From contig NZ_SADT02000001.1 of NCBI RefSeq assembly GCF_004016445.2, positions 1,965,630 to 2,029,629 of the forward strand: a stretch of 64,000 nt of DNA. The letters run 5' to 3'. This stretch comes from Mesorhizobium sp. M2E.F.Ca.ET.219.01.1.1 (GTDB taxonomy: Bacteria; Pseudomonadota; Alphaproteobacteria; Rhizobiales; Rhizobiaceae). A model generated the notes under the pieces. It was not told the origin of the DNA and made no database searches. It saw nothing but the letters and a program-made list of their open reading frames with translations. Shown here piece after piece: positions 19,401 through 26,684 of the stretch. How positions within the stretch are numbered: position 1 is the stretch's first letter; the number at the start of each line of letters is the position of its first letter. Made by a program: the position numbers and the translations under genes.

Positions 19401-19741
19401 TGGCGGTCGTCATTGGCGGGCGTGAAGCCAGCGGGCGGCGTGAAGCCGGACGGTTGTCCGTTGCGCGGCTCGACAGGGCGCAACTCGGCTGGCTTGGGCG
19501 CGGGCGCCCTTGGAGGCTGGGGGGTGGCGGGCTGAGGGTTGTTCGCCGGCTCTGTCCGCTGGCTGCGACCTTCGCGCGCCAGTTCGTCGGCCGCCGCCGA
19601 GATCTGCGCTTCGAGGTCCTCCATCGACGCCGCCATGTCGAGGCCGCCTTCGTCGCCACCAAGGTCAAGGTCAAGCGCCTTTTCCAGTTCCGCGGCTACG
19701 TCGCTGTCGAGAGACTTGGTCGTCGTTGGTTTCTTAGCCAT
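13409..19741 (-). CDS. gpr: Growth pole ring (GPR/RgsE)-like giant coiled-coil membrane protein
   Basis: 2110 residues. The N-terminus is acidic, then Pro-rich (65-110). Two transmembrane helices sit at about 131-155 and 173-194, followed by about 1700 residues of almost continuous helix, a Pro/Gln-rich linker (about 1870-1930), and a compact conserved C-terminus ending in a TLKGQQTFDEIRRKY-type segment. Length, membrane anchor and apolipoprotein-like repeats match the Agrobacterium growth pole ring protein and Sinorhizobium RgsE, which organize unipolar growth in Hyphomicrobiales. The identification is from remembered family features, not a search. Residues about 560-1150 are a regular tandem array, described separately. 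Start ATG has GAAGG upstream. Confidence 0.82.
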   Translation of the reverse strand: MAKKPTTTKSLDSDVAAELEKALDLDLGGDEGGLDMAASMEDLEAQISAAADELAREGRSQRTEPANNPQPATPQPPRAPAPKPAELRPVEPRNGQPSGFTPPAGFTPANDDRQKDYKTLLHSLNRRASSTVYWVIAFISLAWIAGAGGLANLLFGSGIWKIRTFDQFFARPELIGLAVAAIVPVILFWAFAAMIRRAQEMRIAAQSMTEVAFRLAEPENLAQDRVMMIGQAVRREVAAMGEGIERTLARAVELETLVHGEVTQIERSYSENEARIRSLVDGLGSEREAVVTHAERVRASIASAHETLRDEIGAASDIIRDSILNASTKLSMTINNSGDTLIDRINESSTSIFDSVESRLDNITDRLSTSGEAFASLLDTRIAKLTDTTDGLTRSLTDLLDDRTNGMVSLLGGAARTLNSEFEASLSGIERTLAERGQALISEFQTRAEALDTGTQKLNAALEARARQINETMVERAKEIAHAFAESKDTLSAMIDQGKTQIGADMADIISSTSSMLEARATDFAGRMEAARHVVSRSFDADIQRLADARVGIEEAVENHSRALSESRERMAAAMQEDLAKFAEGRAEIDAAVTNQVQKLAEGRNLISRALEEDLRKVNESRAAIDASLGSHLEQLEEGRSRLSQALNEDSGRLVQARSMIDEMVAGHVGKLAEGRNILARALEADLGKLQDSRASIDGLVAGQVEKIAEGRAVLAKALETDIIGIRNLIETHSTKLAEDRGELSRALESDLSGIRGLIDGHAGKLAEDRSLLSQTLEADLAKLAESRASIDGLVAGQVEKLAEGRDILKRALEADINTIKGAIAGHSERVLDDRSQLSKALEADLQAVSGAIADHQNRLVQDRSVLSKSLEDDLAKLAESRSSIDGLVAGQVEKLAEGRDILKRALEADLNTIQGAIVDHSQKITDHRADLSRALEADMASASGLMQTHADQLSQNRASLSKALEDDLAKLAESRSSIDGLVAGQVEKLAEGRDILKRALEADLAKLAESRASIDGLVAGQVEKLSEGRDILTRALEADLAKLAESRAGIDGLVAGQVEKLAEGRDILTRALEADLAKLAESRSGIDGLVAGQVEKLAEGRDILKRALEADLQKLTESRSEIDNVIAGHVGKLSEGRDMLARALEDDLAKLADARKDVDRSVSGHIDQIAARSGDISAAIAADVEKIEQAFSRQTGVIEERASTMERALSTGVDNVRGVLEKTAVFVAGALRDKVMEVTSTLHEQAGAAFSDADRKIAERAEQTSAALLARAEDIAQAFEAADRRLHERAQDTSNMLMARADDASNALMARAEETADKLATRAGEIASTFDTADQKLVARAVETAQSLAARAGDILRNFEGADERLSMRITESAEALAARASDLGRIFDGADQQLMARIAEGSEALSARAGEIGRIFDDADNRLVSRIASTSSTIGGHADTIIGAFAATEQRVADRARQTGQELAVHAREIEQALAGADERLAASAAATAARVEDQVASVENRLAYTAETMGQKLNEQVSSAEAQLISRANVIAETFTAVGQHIGQSTNEAARTIGANTRELNTMLAARSTEMAKILDETAKPLVERFAQGGSELQRSMEEVAERAAEKLRSENTNLVNALASRTAETLSAVEGARSSLADSVTDLIGRMTTSSAQLGQLIEQAAVNLGQVEERLSGSTQSFAATTEKAAQTFASSARLVDSNTTRLTDLSSATLREVASIATKFDEHSRLLSSASNLLSSAQSNLEHTLERQSSLEDLAVGLVKKSEDLEKVMRSFESLVGQTMQTAEGRTMESAEKIRTAIAEVVDSATRRFADATEEMRRTASSIKSELDLTRAELKKGVIEMPEEAKESTSAIRRAVSEQINALKELSDIVAKSGRSGSSEQGEPRGLRPAPQPAPARAAEPPLRRPPAPQPQPQPQPAPRAPQAPLAETTLRGTLDLERPAEAQRREPNGKPTQGGWVRDLLTNASREEELRPAAPAEAPRATPAQRSPLHVMESLNSLSVDIARAIDHDASIELWNRYRRGERDVFTRRLYTLKGQQTFDEIRRKYQAEAEFRAAVDRYCEDFEKLLKDVSRNDRDNIMAQTYLTSDTGKVYTMLAHASGRLH
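16319..18060 (-). repeat. Tandem 108-bp and 87-bp coding repeats in the growth pole gene
   Basis: Aligning the conserved GRDIL-coding segment gives anchors at 16319, 16427, 16535, 16643, 16751, 17033, 17315, 17597, 17705, 17813, 17921 and 18029. Nine spacings are exactly 108 bp; three are exactly 282 bp, which is 108 plus two units of 87 bp. In protein terms a 36-residue unit A alternates with pairs of a 29-residue unit B (A-B-B three times), with A runs on both sides. Neighbouring A units around 16400-16860 are nearly identical at DNA level. Confidence 0.92.
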
Positions 19742-20042
19742 GCCTTCGCTACCCTGTACTAGCTGCCGCGGGACTTATGATTTTGGCCTGATTCTGGCCC
19801 GATTCTGGCTTGTATATCCCGAGCAGGAGGCTGAAAAATGGACCTTCGTATCGTAATGACACACTGGGGTAAAGAAAACATGCATTCCGGGCGATACGTA
19901 AAACTTTAAATATAAGGTTAACGGAAGCGTGATCCGGCCGCCTCCGTAACAACATTTTTCCCCTCCAATCGTTAACCCGTTGGCGACCGGAATCGCCTAT
20001 TTTCTTGGGCTCATCTGCCCGCTTTGTGGAGTTGCAGTGCGT
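19742..20042. promoter_or_regulatory. Divergent control region between growth pole gene and Hpt gene
   Basis: About 300 noncoding bases, AT-rich in the middle. At 19906-19921 two TTAA boxes are separated by eight bases, with the right one continuing as TTAAC; another GTTAAC lies near 19972. The CtrA consensus is TTAA-N7-TTAA, so this is one base off in spacing. No clear -35/-10 pair was identified. Both flanking genes could use this region. Confidence 0.4.
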
Positions 20043-20411
20043 ATGCGTGGCGAAAGTGGTATTGCGTTTTCCATGCCGGGGGGAGATGCCTCCGGAACGG
20101 CTGGAGCCAGACCTGTGGATCTCGGCCATCTGGCGCGCCAGACAATGGGTGACCGGGACCTCGAACGGGAGGTGCTGGCGCTGTTCGTGCAGCAGTCGCT
20201 CACCGTCTGCGACCAGATCGCGGATGCCGACGCCAGGCAGAGGATACTTCTGGCGCACGGCTTGAAGGGCTCGGCGCGCGGCATCGGCGCGTTCGCGGTC
20301 GCCGAATGCGCGGCGATCATCGAGAAGCAGCCGGAAGATGTCCGGGCGCTCAAGCGGCTCGGCATGCTGATCGAGGAAGTGCGCGACTTCATCGCGGGCA
20401 TCAGCCGCTAG
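20043..20411 (+). CDS. Hpt (histidine phosphotransfer) domain protein
   Basis: 122 residues carrying one Hpt domain. The phosphorylatable histidine is His72 in AHGLKGSARGIGA, followed by the expected AECAAIIE helix. There is no kinase or receiver domain, so it is a free-standing phosphorelay intermediate. The start at 20043 gives a short N-tail before the domain; an ATG at 20073 and an upstream ATG at 19980 are also in frame. The partner kinase is unknown. CckA is encoded about 26 kb away, but its usual partner ChpT is a different fold, so a link is only conjecture. Confidence 0.75.
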   Translation: MRGESGIAFSMPGGDASGTAGARPVDLGHLARQTMGDRDLEREVLALFVQQSLTVCDQIADADARQRILLAHGLKGSARGIGAFAVAECAAIIEKQPEDVRALKRLGMLIEEVRDFIAGISR

Positions 20412-20458
20412 CACTATCTTTTTGAAAAACGTCATTTCGTGGCGCTTTCGCGCCGCAG

Positions 20459-20486
20459 TTGACTTGTCCGGTGGAGTGATTATCTC
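20459..20486 (+). promoter_or_regulatory. Sigma-70-type promoter of the ferredoxin gene
   Basis: TTGACT at 20459-20464 and TATCTC at 20481-20486 are separated by 16 bases, about 24 bases upstream of the ferredoxin ATG. AGGTGA lies just before that ATG. Confidence 0.55.
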
Positions 20487-20510
20487 CGTCGCGACTCCTC
20501 AGGTGACTTA

Positions 20511-21952
<1,442 letters not shown>

Positions 21953-21980
21953 CCTGAATCTCGACACACCTCAAGGAGAT

Positions 21981-23465
21981 CTATTCCGCGAGCACGGGTG
22001 CCGCTTGCTCGTCATGGCCGCGCAGCGGTTTTTCCGGCATAAGCGCCAGCGCGATCAGCGCCAGGACAAGCGTGACGCCGGCGGTGAGGAAGATCATCAC
22101 GAACGGCATCGCCGATGTCAGCTGGATAGGAGTCTGCGAGCCCTCGGCTGCCAAGGGCAGCCCATAACCAAACGCGACGGCGCCGAGCATGGCGACGCCG
22201 AGCGCGCCGCCCAGCGTGCGCAGGAAAGTCAGAACGCCCGTCGCGACGCCGAGATGCGCGCGATCGACGGCGTTCTGCACGGAAATGGTGCTGACCGGGA
22301 AAGTCGTGCCGCTGCCAAGGCCGATCAGTGTCGTCAGGATTTCGACCTCGAGCAGCGAGGCGTGTGCCGCAATGGCACTGAGCACGCCAATGCAGACAAT
22401 GGCCAGGCTGACGCCGATCATGGCAATGCGCTTGTAGTGGACGAAACGCGGGATCATGCGGCCGCTGAAAGTGGCGCCGGCAACCGTGCCGAGCAGGAGG
22501 CCGAGCATGGCGGTACCGGATTGGCTGACCGAAAGCCCGACCACCGACTGCAGGTAGACCGGCAGGTAAACCGAGGCGCCGATGTTTGCCGCCTGCAGCA
22601 GGAACATCGATAGCGTGCCGGCGAGCACGATCCGGTTGCCCAGCACGTCGAGCGAGATCAATGGCTCGGCGGCCTTGAGCAGCCTCAGCGCGAAGAAGGC
22701 CCAGAACAGGGCCGAGCAGGCCACCAGCCCAAGGATTTCGCGGGAGAACCAGGGATAGGCGCTGCCGCCCCAGTTGAGCGCCAGGAGCAGCAGCGACGTC
22801 GCGATCACCAGCAGCACGGCGCCCAAGCCGTCGATGCTATGGTTCTTGGCTGCGATCGGCAGCTTCCTCAGCGGGTTGTTGATGATCGCCATGGCCAGGA
22901 AGCCGATGGGAAGGTTGATCCAGAAGATCAGCGACCAGTGCAGGTGTTCGGCGAACACGCCGCCGAGCAGCGGGCCGGCGACGCTGGCGACCGCCCATGT
23001 GCCGGCGATCCAGGCGGCGTAGCGGGCGCGCTCGCGCGGCGGCACGAGATCGCCTATGACCGTCTGGGCCAGCGCGAAGAGACCGCCGCCACCGGCACCC
23101 TGAATGGCGCGGCCGATGACCAGCACCAGCATGTTGGGCGCCAGCGCGCTGACCAGCGATCCGAGCAGGAAGATCAGGATCGCGGCATAGATGACGGGAC
23201 GGCGGCCATAGACATCCGAGATCTTGCCGTAGAGCGGCGACATCGCCGTCGCGGTCAGAAGATAACCCGTGACGATCCACGGCAGATACTCGGCATGGCC
23301 GAGCGCGCGCGCGATCGTCGGCAGCGCGGGAGCAACGATTGTCTGGTCAAGGGCCGCCAGCAGCATCGACAACAGCACGCCGCCTATGATGGCGTTCTTC
23401 TCGCTCTCGCTTATCAGCGGCGCGGCTTTCGGCGCCATCGCCTGGTTCTCGACGGTCTGGTCCAT
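21981..23465 (-). CDS. MFS drug:H+ antiporter, DHA2 (14-TM) family
   Basis: 494 residues with about fourteen hydrophobic segments. TM1 region LLAALDQTIVAPALPTIA is the DHA2 motif, with LYGKISDVYGRRP in loop 2-3 and GRAIQGAGGGG in motif B. Such pumps export dyes, antibiotics or fatty acids. No membrane fusion protein gene is adjacent, so it probably acts alone at the inner membrane. Upstream is a partial palindrome that could be a repressor site. No TetR gene lies beside it. Confidence 0.9.
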   Translation of the reverse strand: MDQTVENQAMAPKAAPLISESEKNAIIGGVLLSMLLAALDQTIVAPALPTIARALGHAEYLPWIVTGYLLTATAMSPLYGKISDVYGRRPVIYAAILIFLLGSLVSALAPNMLVLVIGRAIQGAGGGGLFALAQTVIGDLVPPRERARYAAWIAGTWAVASVAGPLLGGVFAEHLHWSLIFWINLPIGFLAMAIINNPLRKLPIAAKNHSIDGLGAVLLVIATSLLLLALNWGGSAYPWFSREILGLVACSALFWAFFALRLLKAAEPLISLDVLGNRIVLAGTLSMFLLQAANIGASVYLPVYLQSVVGLSVSQSGTAMLGLLLGTVAGATFSGRMIPRFVHYKRIAMIGVSLAIVCIGVLSAIAAHASLLEVEILTTLIGLGSGTTFPVSTISVQNAVDRAHLGVATGVLTFLRTLGGALGVAMLGAVAFGYGLPLAAEGSQTPIQLTSAMPFVMIFLTAGVTLVLALIALALMPEKPLRGHDEQAAPVLAE

Positions 23466-23596
23466 GCGTCATTCTTTCAAAGGCTGATGCTCAGTGCGCC
23501 AAGGCGGTCCTGGCCGGTCCGTTGCGCCTGGCGCCTGTCATTTCTCTTCGATGTCCGAGGCTCGGGTTGGTTCAAGACCTGGATATTTCGAACCCG

Positions 23597-23616
23597 CTAT
23601 ATGTCGGTCGGTATAG
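23597..23616. promoter_or_regulatory. Possible TetR-like operator upstream of the MFS gene
   Basis: CTATA and TATAG arms enclose ten bases containing GTCGGTCGGT, about 130 bases upstream of the MFS start. TetR family operators often contain ACCGACCGGTCGGT-type cores. The inner part here is a direct rather than inverted repeat, so this is weak evidence. Confidence 0.3.
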
Positions 23617-23697
23617 GCCGATTTCGACCGCCGCTCGAAAGTTTTTCCGATCTGGCACGATGCTTGGACAAAATTGGCCCGGATGGCCTTGCCTCTG

Positions 23698-24318
23698 TCA
23701 GGGCGGCGGCAACTGGCCGGCTTCAGTGCGCTCCATCCGATAGCGCATCAGCCGAATGATACGGCTTTCGAAATTGACGGCCTCGACGCGGTCGAACCGC
23801 ACCTGGTCCTGATCGTGCCTGGCGAGCTCGGCTGCCTGGATCGCCGCGGCCTCCGCCTTTGCCTGTTCGCACGTCTTTTGCGCGGGGCTGGCCTTCAGCG
23901 CATCCTCGAGCAAGCGCGCATGGTTCTTGGCGATCTCGACATGGCGCTCCTCATGCCGCTTGATATCCGCCGAGAGCGTGTCCCAGAACAGCCTGACGTC
24001 CGGATCGGCTTTGCGCGGGCGCCGCCATTCCGGGAGGATCACCTTGACCTTCACGGTGACGGCCGCGTCGGCGATGCGGCAGGATTCGGCGCTCTGCGCG
24101 TAGCTGATACGGGTGGTAAAGGCCATCTGCGTGGCGCCGGGATGGCGCGACCCGGTGCTCTTTACCTCAGGGCCGTTTCTGGACAGCTGGTTCTGGATAT
24201 CGTCGAGCGTGCGGCCGCCGACGCTGAAATAGCTGTAGGTCTTCACCAGATTCGCAGCGGCGGCCGGCGTGGCGGCCAAGGCGAGCATCAAGGTGCAGAG
24301 CAGGGATCGGTTCATCAT
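23698..24318 (-). CDS. DUF922 domain secreted protein, putative zinc protease
   Basis: 206 residues with a clear signal peptide (1-22, ending AAAA). The conserved block KRHEERHVEIAKNHA around residues 120-134 contains an H-E-x-x-H motif (HEERH, 122-126), the metal site of DUF922 proteins, which are predicted secreted Zn-dependent peptidases. YSYFSVGG near residue 30 is also typical of the family. GAGG lies before the ATG at 24318. It is divergent from folP with 84 bases between starts. Substrate unknown. Confidence 0.85.
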   Translation of the reverse strand: MMNRSLLCTLMLALAATPAAAANLVKTYSYFSVGGRTLDDIQNQLSRNGPEVKSTGSRHPGATQMAFTTRISYAQSAESCRIADAAVTVKVKVILPEWRRPRKADPDVRLFWDTLSADIKRHEERHVEIAKNHARLLEDALKASPAQKTCEQAKAEAAAIQAAELARHDQDQVRFDRVEAVNFESRIIRLMRYRMERTEAGQLPPP

Positions 24319-24402
24319 ATTGCCTCTTCACGCACCTTGCTTTAGGGCCGTCGCCAGCGCAACGGAATTGATTTCCGGCGGATCACGCATGGTTGATGGA
24401 CA

Positions 24403-25257
24403 ATGACGACAAGGCGATGGCAGCTGGCGCATGGGCGCTATCTCGACCTCGGACCGAAGGCGGTCGTCGTCGGCATCCTCAACGTGACGCCCGACAGTTT
24501 TTCGGACGGGGGCTTGTTCATCGCGCCTGACAAGGCGCTGGAGCAGGCGCGCCGCATGGTGAAAGAGGGCGCCGCCGTAATCGATGTCGGCGGGGAATCG
24601 ACCCGGCCTGGTTTCGCGCCGATCACGGCTGAAGAGGAGCAGGGGCGCGTGCTGCCGGTCATTGCGGCGCTCGCGGCGTCCGGCGCGGCGCTGATCTCGG
24701 TCGACACCTATCGCGAGGATACCGCGCGGCGCGCGGTCGCCGCCGGCGCCCATATCGTCAACGACGTGTGGGGCCTGCAGCGCGAGCCTGGCATCGCGCG
24801 CGTCGCAGCCGAGACCGGCGCCGGGCTGATCGTCATGCATACCGGGCGCGAGCGGCAGAAGCTGCCCGACGTGATCGAGGATCAGTTGCTGTTCCTGCGC
24901 AAATCGCTGGCGATCGCGCGCGCCGGCAAGGTCGCCGACAGCCAGATCGTGCTCGATGCAGGCTTCGGCTTCGCCAAGGAAACGGCGGCGGAAAACCTCG
25001 AGCTGATGGCGCGGTTTTCCGAGCTTCAGGCGCTTGGCTATCCGCTGATGGCGGGGACCTCGCGCAAGCGCTTCATCGGCACCGCTACCGGGCGTGAGCC
25101 TGGCGATCGGGCCGCTGGCACGGCGGCGACGAGCGTCATCCTGCGCTTGAAGGGAGCCGACCTGTTTCGCGTCCACGATGTCGCAATCAACGTGGACGCG
25201 CTGGCGCTGACCGATGCTATGCTTGCCCGCGAAACCGAGCTTCCTCCCGGACCCTGA
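24403..25257 (+). CDS. folP: Dihydropteroate synthase
   Basis: 284 residues, a TIM-barrel enzyme joining p-aminobenzoate to dihydropterin pyrophosphate in folate synthesis; it is the sulfonamide target. GILNVTPDSFSDGG, DVGGESTRPG, SVDTYR, NDVWGL and GTSRKRF, the pterin and pABA loops, are all present and in order. It heads a folP-folB-folK cluster with two bases between its stop and folB. No strong ribosome binding site is seen before the ATG. Confidence 0.96.
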   Translation: MTTRRWQLAHGRYLDLGPKAVVVGILNVTPDSFSDGGLFIAPDKALEQARRMVKEGAAVIDVGGESTRPGFAPITAEEEQGRVLPVIAALAASGAALISVDTYREDTARRAVAAGAHIVNDVWGLQREPGIARVAAETGAGLIVMHTGRERQKLPDVIEDQLLFLRKSLAIARAGKVADSQIVLDAGFGFAKETAAENLELMARFSELQALGYPLMAGTSRKRFIGTATGREPGDRAAGTAATSVILRLKGADLFRVHDVAINVDALALTDAMLARETELPPGP

Positions 25258-25259
25258 TC

Positions 25260-25619
25260 ATGTACGTCATCCGCATGAAGAACTGCGCCTTCTTCGCCCG
25301 CCACGGCGTGCTGGACGAGGAAGAGACGCTTGGCCAGCGTTTCTACGTCGATGCCGAGCTGACCGTCGAGCCCAGCCGGCCGCTGGCGGAGGATTCCATT
25401 GAGGATACCGTCAATTACGGTGTTGCCTTCGCGGTCATCGAGAAGATCGTGACCGGACATCGCCGGTTCCTGATCGAGGCGCTGGCGCTGGAGGTTGCGA
25501 AGGCACTGACGGCACGGTTCTCGCAGATCAGGAAGGCCGCGATCACCGTGCGCAAGCCGAACGCCCCGGTGCCGGGCGTGCTCGATTATGTCGAGGTGAC
25601 CGTTGTCTGGCCAGAATAG
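25260..25619 (+). CDS. folB: Dihydroneopterin aldolase
   Basis: 119 residues, the usual size. It opens with a FFARHGVLDEEETLGQRFYVD block carrying the conserved Glu and ends with KPNAPVPGVLDYVEV, with the Lys and Pro residues of the family. It converts dihydroneopterin to 6-hydroxymethyl-dihydropterin, the substrate of FolK. The gene overlaps folK by 17 bases, a sign of translational coupling. Confidence 0.95.
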   Translation: MYVIRMKNCAFFARHGVLDEEETLGQRFYVDAELTVEPSRPLAEDSIEDTVNYGVAFAVIEKIVTGHRRFLIEALALEVAKALTARFSQIRKAAITVRKPNAPVPGVLDYVEVTVVWPE

Positions 25620-26115
25620 CGTCGTCTATCTCAGTCTCGGCGGCAATCTTGGCGACCCGGCGAAGTCCATGGGCGCGGCGTTGCGTATACTGGACGGCGA
25701 CGATGCGACGCGCGTCACCGCCGTCTCCTCGCTCTATCGCACGCCGCCTTGGGGCAAGCTCGACCAGCCCGATTTCCTCAATGCCGCCGCAGCGATCGAG
25801 ACGGCGCTCTCACCGCGCGCGCTGCTCGACCTTTGCCTCGACGTCGAGAGGCGGCTGAAACGCGTGCGCGAGGAGCGCTGGGGGCCGCGCCTGATCGACA
25901 TCGACATCCTGGTGTTCGGCGACCGGGTGATCCACGAGACCGGGCTCGAAGTCCCGCATCCGCGCATGCTGGAGCGCGCCTTCGTGCTGGCGCCATTGGC
26001 CGAGATCGCGCCCGGGCTTTCGGTCGGCAGCAGGAGCGTCTCGGAGCGGCTCAAAGCCGTCGATACGTCCGGCATCGAGCGGCTGCCGTCCGGCCGGGAA
26101 TGGTGGCTCGGCTAA
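25603..26115 (+). CDS. folK: 2-amino-4-hydroxy-6-hydroxymethyldihydropteridine diphosphokinase
   Basis: 170 residues from a TTG start inside the folB end, with GAGGTGA seven bases upstream. YLSLGGNLGDP, SSLYRTPPWG, FLNAAAAIET, RWGPRLIDIDIL and PHPRMLERAFVLAPL are the expected HPPK motifs, including the two Asp residues that hold Mg-ATP. It activates the pterin for FolP. Confidence 0.95.
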   Translation: MSGQNSVVYLSLGGNLGDPAKSMGAALRILDGDDATRVTAVSSLYRTPPWGKLDQPDFLNAAAAIETALSPRALLDLCLDVERRLKRVREERWGPRLIDIDILVFGDRVIHETGLEVPHPRMLERAFVLAPLAEIAPGLSVGSRSVSERLKAVDTSGIERLPSGREWWLG

Positions 26116-26125
26116 GATCGGCCGG

Positions 26126-26674
26126 TTAGCCGGAGAAGCCGCCGCCGTCCAGGAAGGCCTGTTCGTCGGCCGTCGTCGCGCGGCCAAGCATCCGGTTGCG
26201 ATGCGGAAAGCGTCCGAAGCGCCGGATGATGTCGCGGTGCTCTTCCGCATATTTGAGATCGCCCGGAGCTCTGGTGGCGATGAGCTGCACTGCCCGTTCC
26301 TGGTCGGCCAGCAATTCGGAATGCTCGAAGGGCAGATAGAGGAAAACGCGGACCAGCTCCTCCAATTTCAGGTCATGCCCGGCGGCTATTGCCTTCTCGG
26401 CGAAGTATCTGGCCAGAGGATCGGTAGCGCACATGTGACCGGTGCCGCGGAAGCAGTTGCGCGGAAACTGGTCGAGCAGGATCATCAGCGCCAATGAGCC
26501 TTCGGCATGCGCGTTCCAGTCGTCGCATTCGCGCCGTGCGGCTGCGTAGTGCAGCTCCAGGAAGCGGCTGCGGAAATCGGTGTCGAAGGCATCGTTCTTC
26601 TCGAACCAAGCGTCTTCGCCGGCATCGCGCCAGAATTTGGTGACGGAAAGCGCCCGCGGATCGAGTTCTGCCAT
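26126..26674 (-). CDS. DUF924 family protein
   Basis: 182 residues of all-helical DUF924. Conserved blocks are VTKFWRDAGEDAWFEKNDAFD, LALMILLDQFPRNCFRGTGHMCATDPLA, FLYLPFEHSE, and FGRFPHRNRMLGR. The FPHRN motif is diagnostic. The fold is TPR-like; function is unknown. It starts ten bases after the Kef-type antiporter stop on the same strand, so the two are likely co-transcribed. Confidence 0.88.
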   Translation of the reverse strand: MAELDPRALSVTKFWRDAGEDAWFEKNDAFDTDFRSRFLELHYAAARRECDDWNAHAEGSLALMILLDQFPRNCFRGTGHMCATDPLARYFAEKAIAAGHDLKLEELVRVFLYLPFEHSELLADQERAVQLIATRAPGDLKYAEEHRDIIRRFGRFPHRNRMLGRATTADEQAFLDGGGFSG

Positions 26675-26684
26675 GCCTTGCCCT

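Noticed and set aside
19749..20435. Minus-strand 228-codon frame over the Hpt gene
   Set aside because: The plus frame has the HGLKGSARG phosphotransfer motif; the minus frame has no domain.
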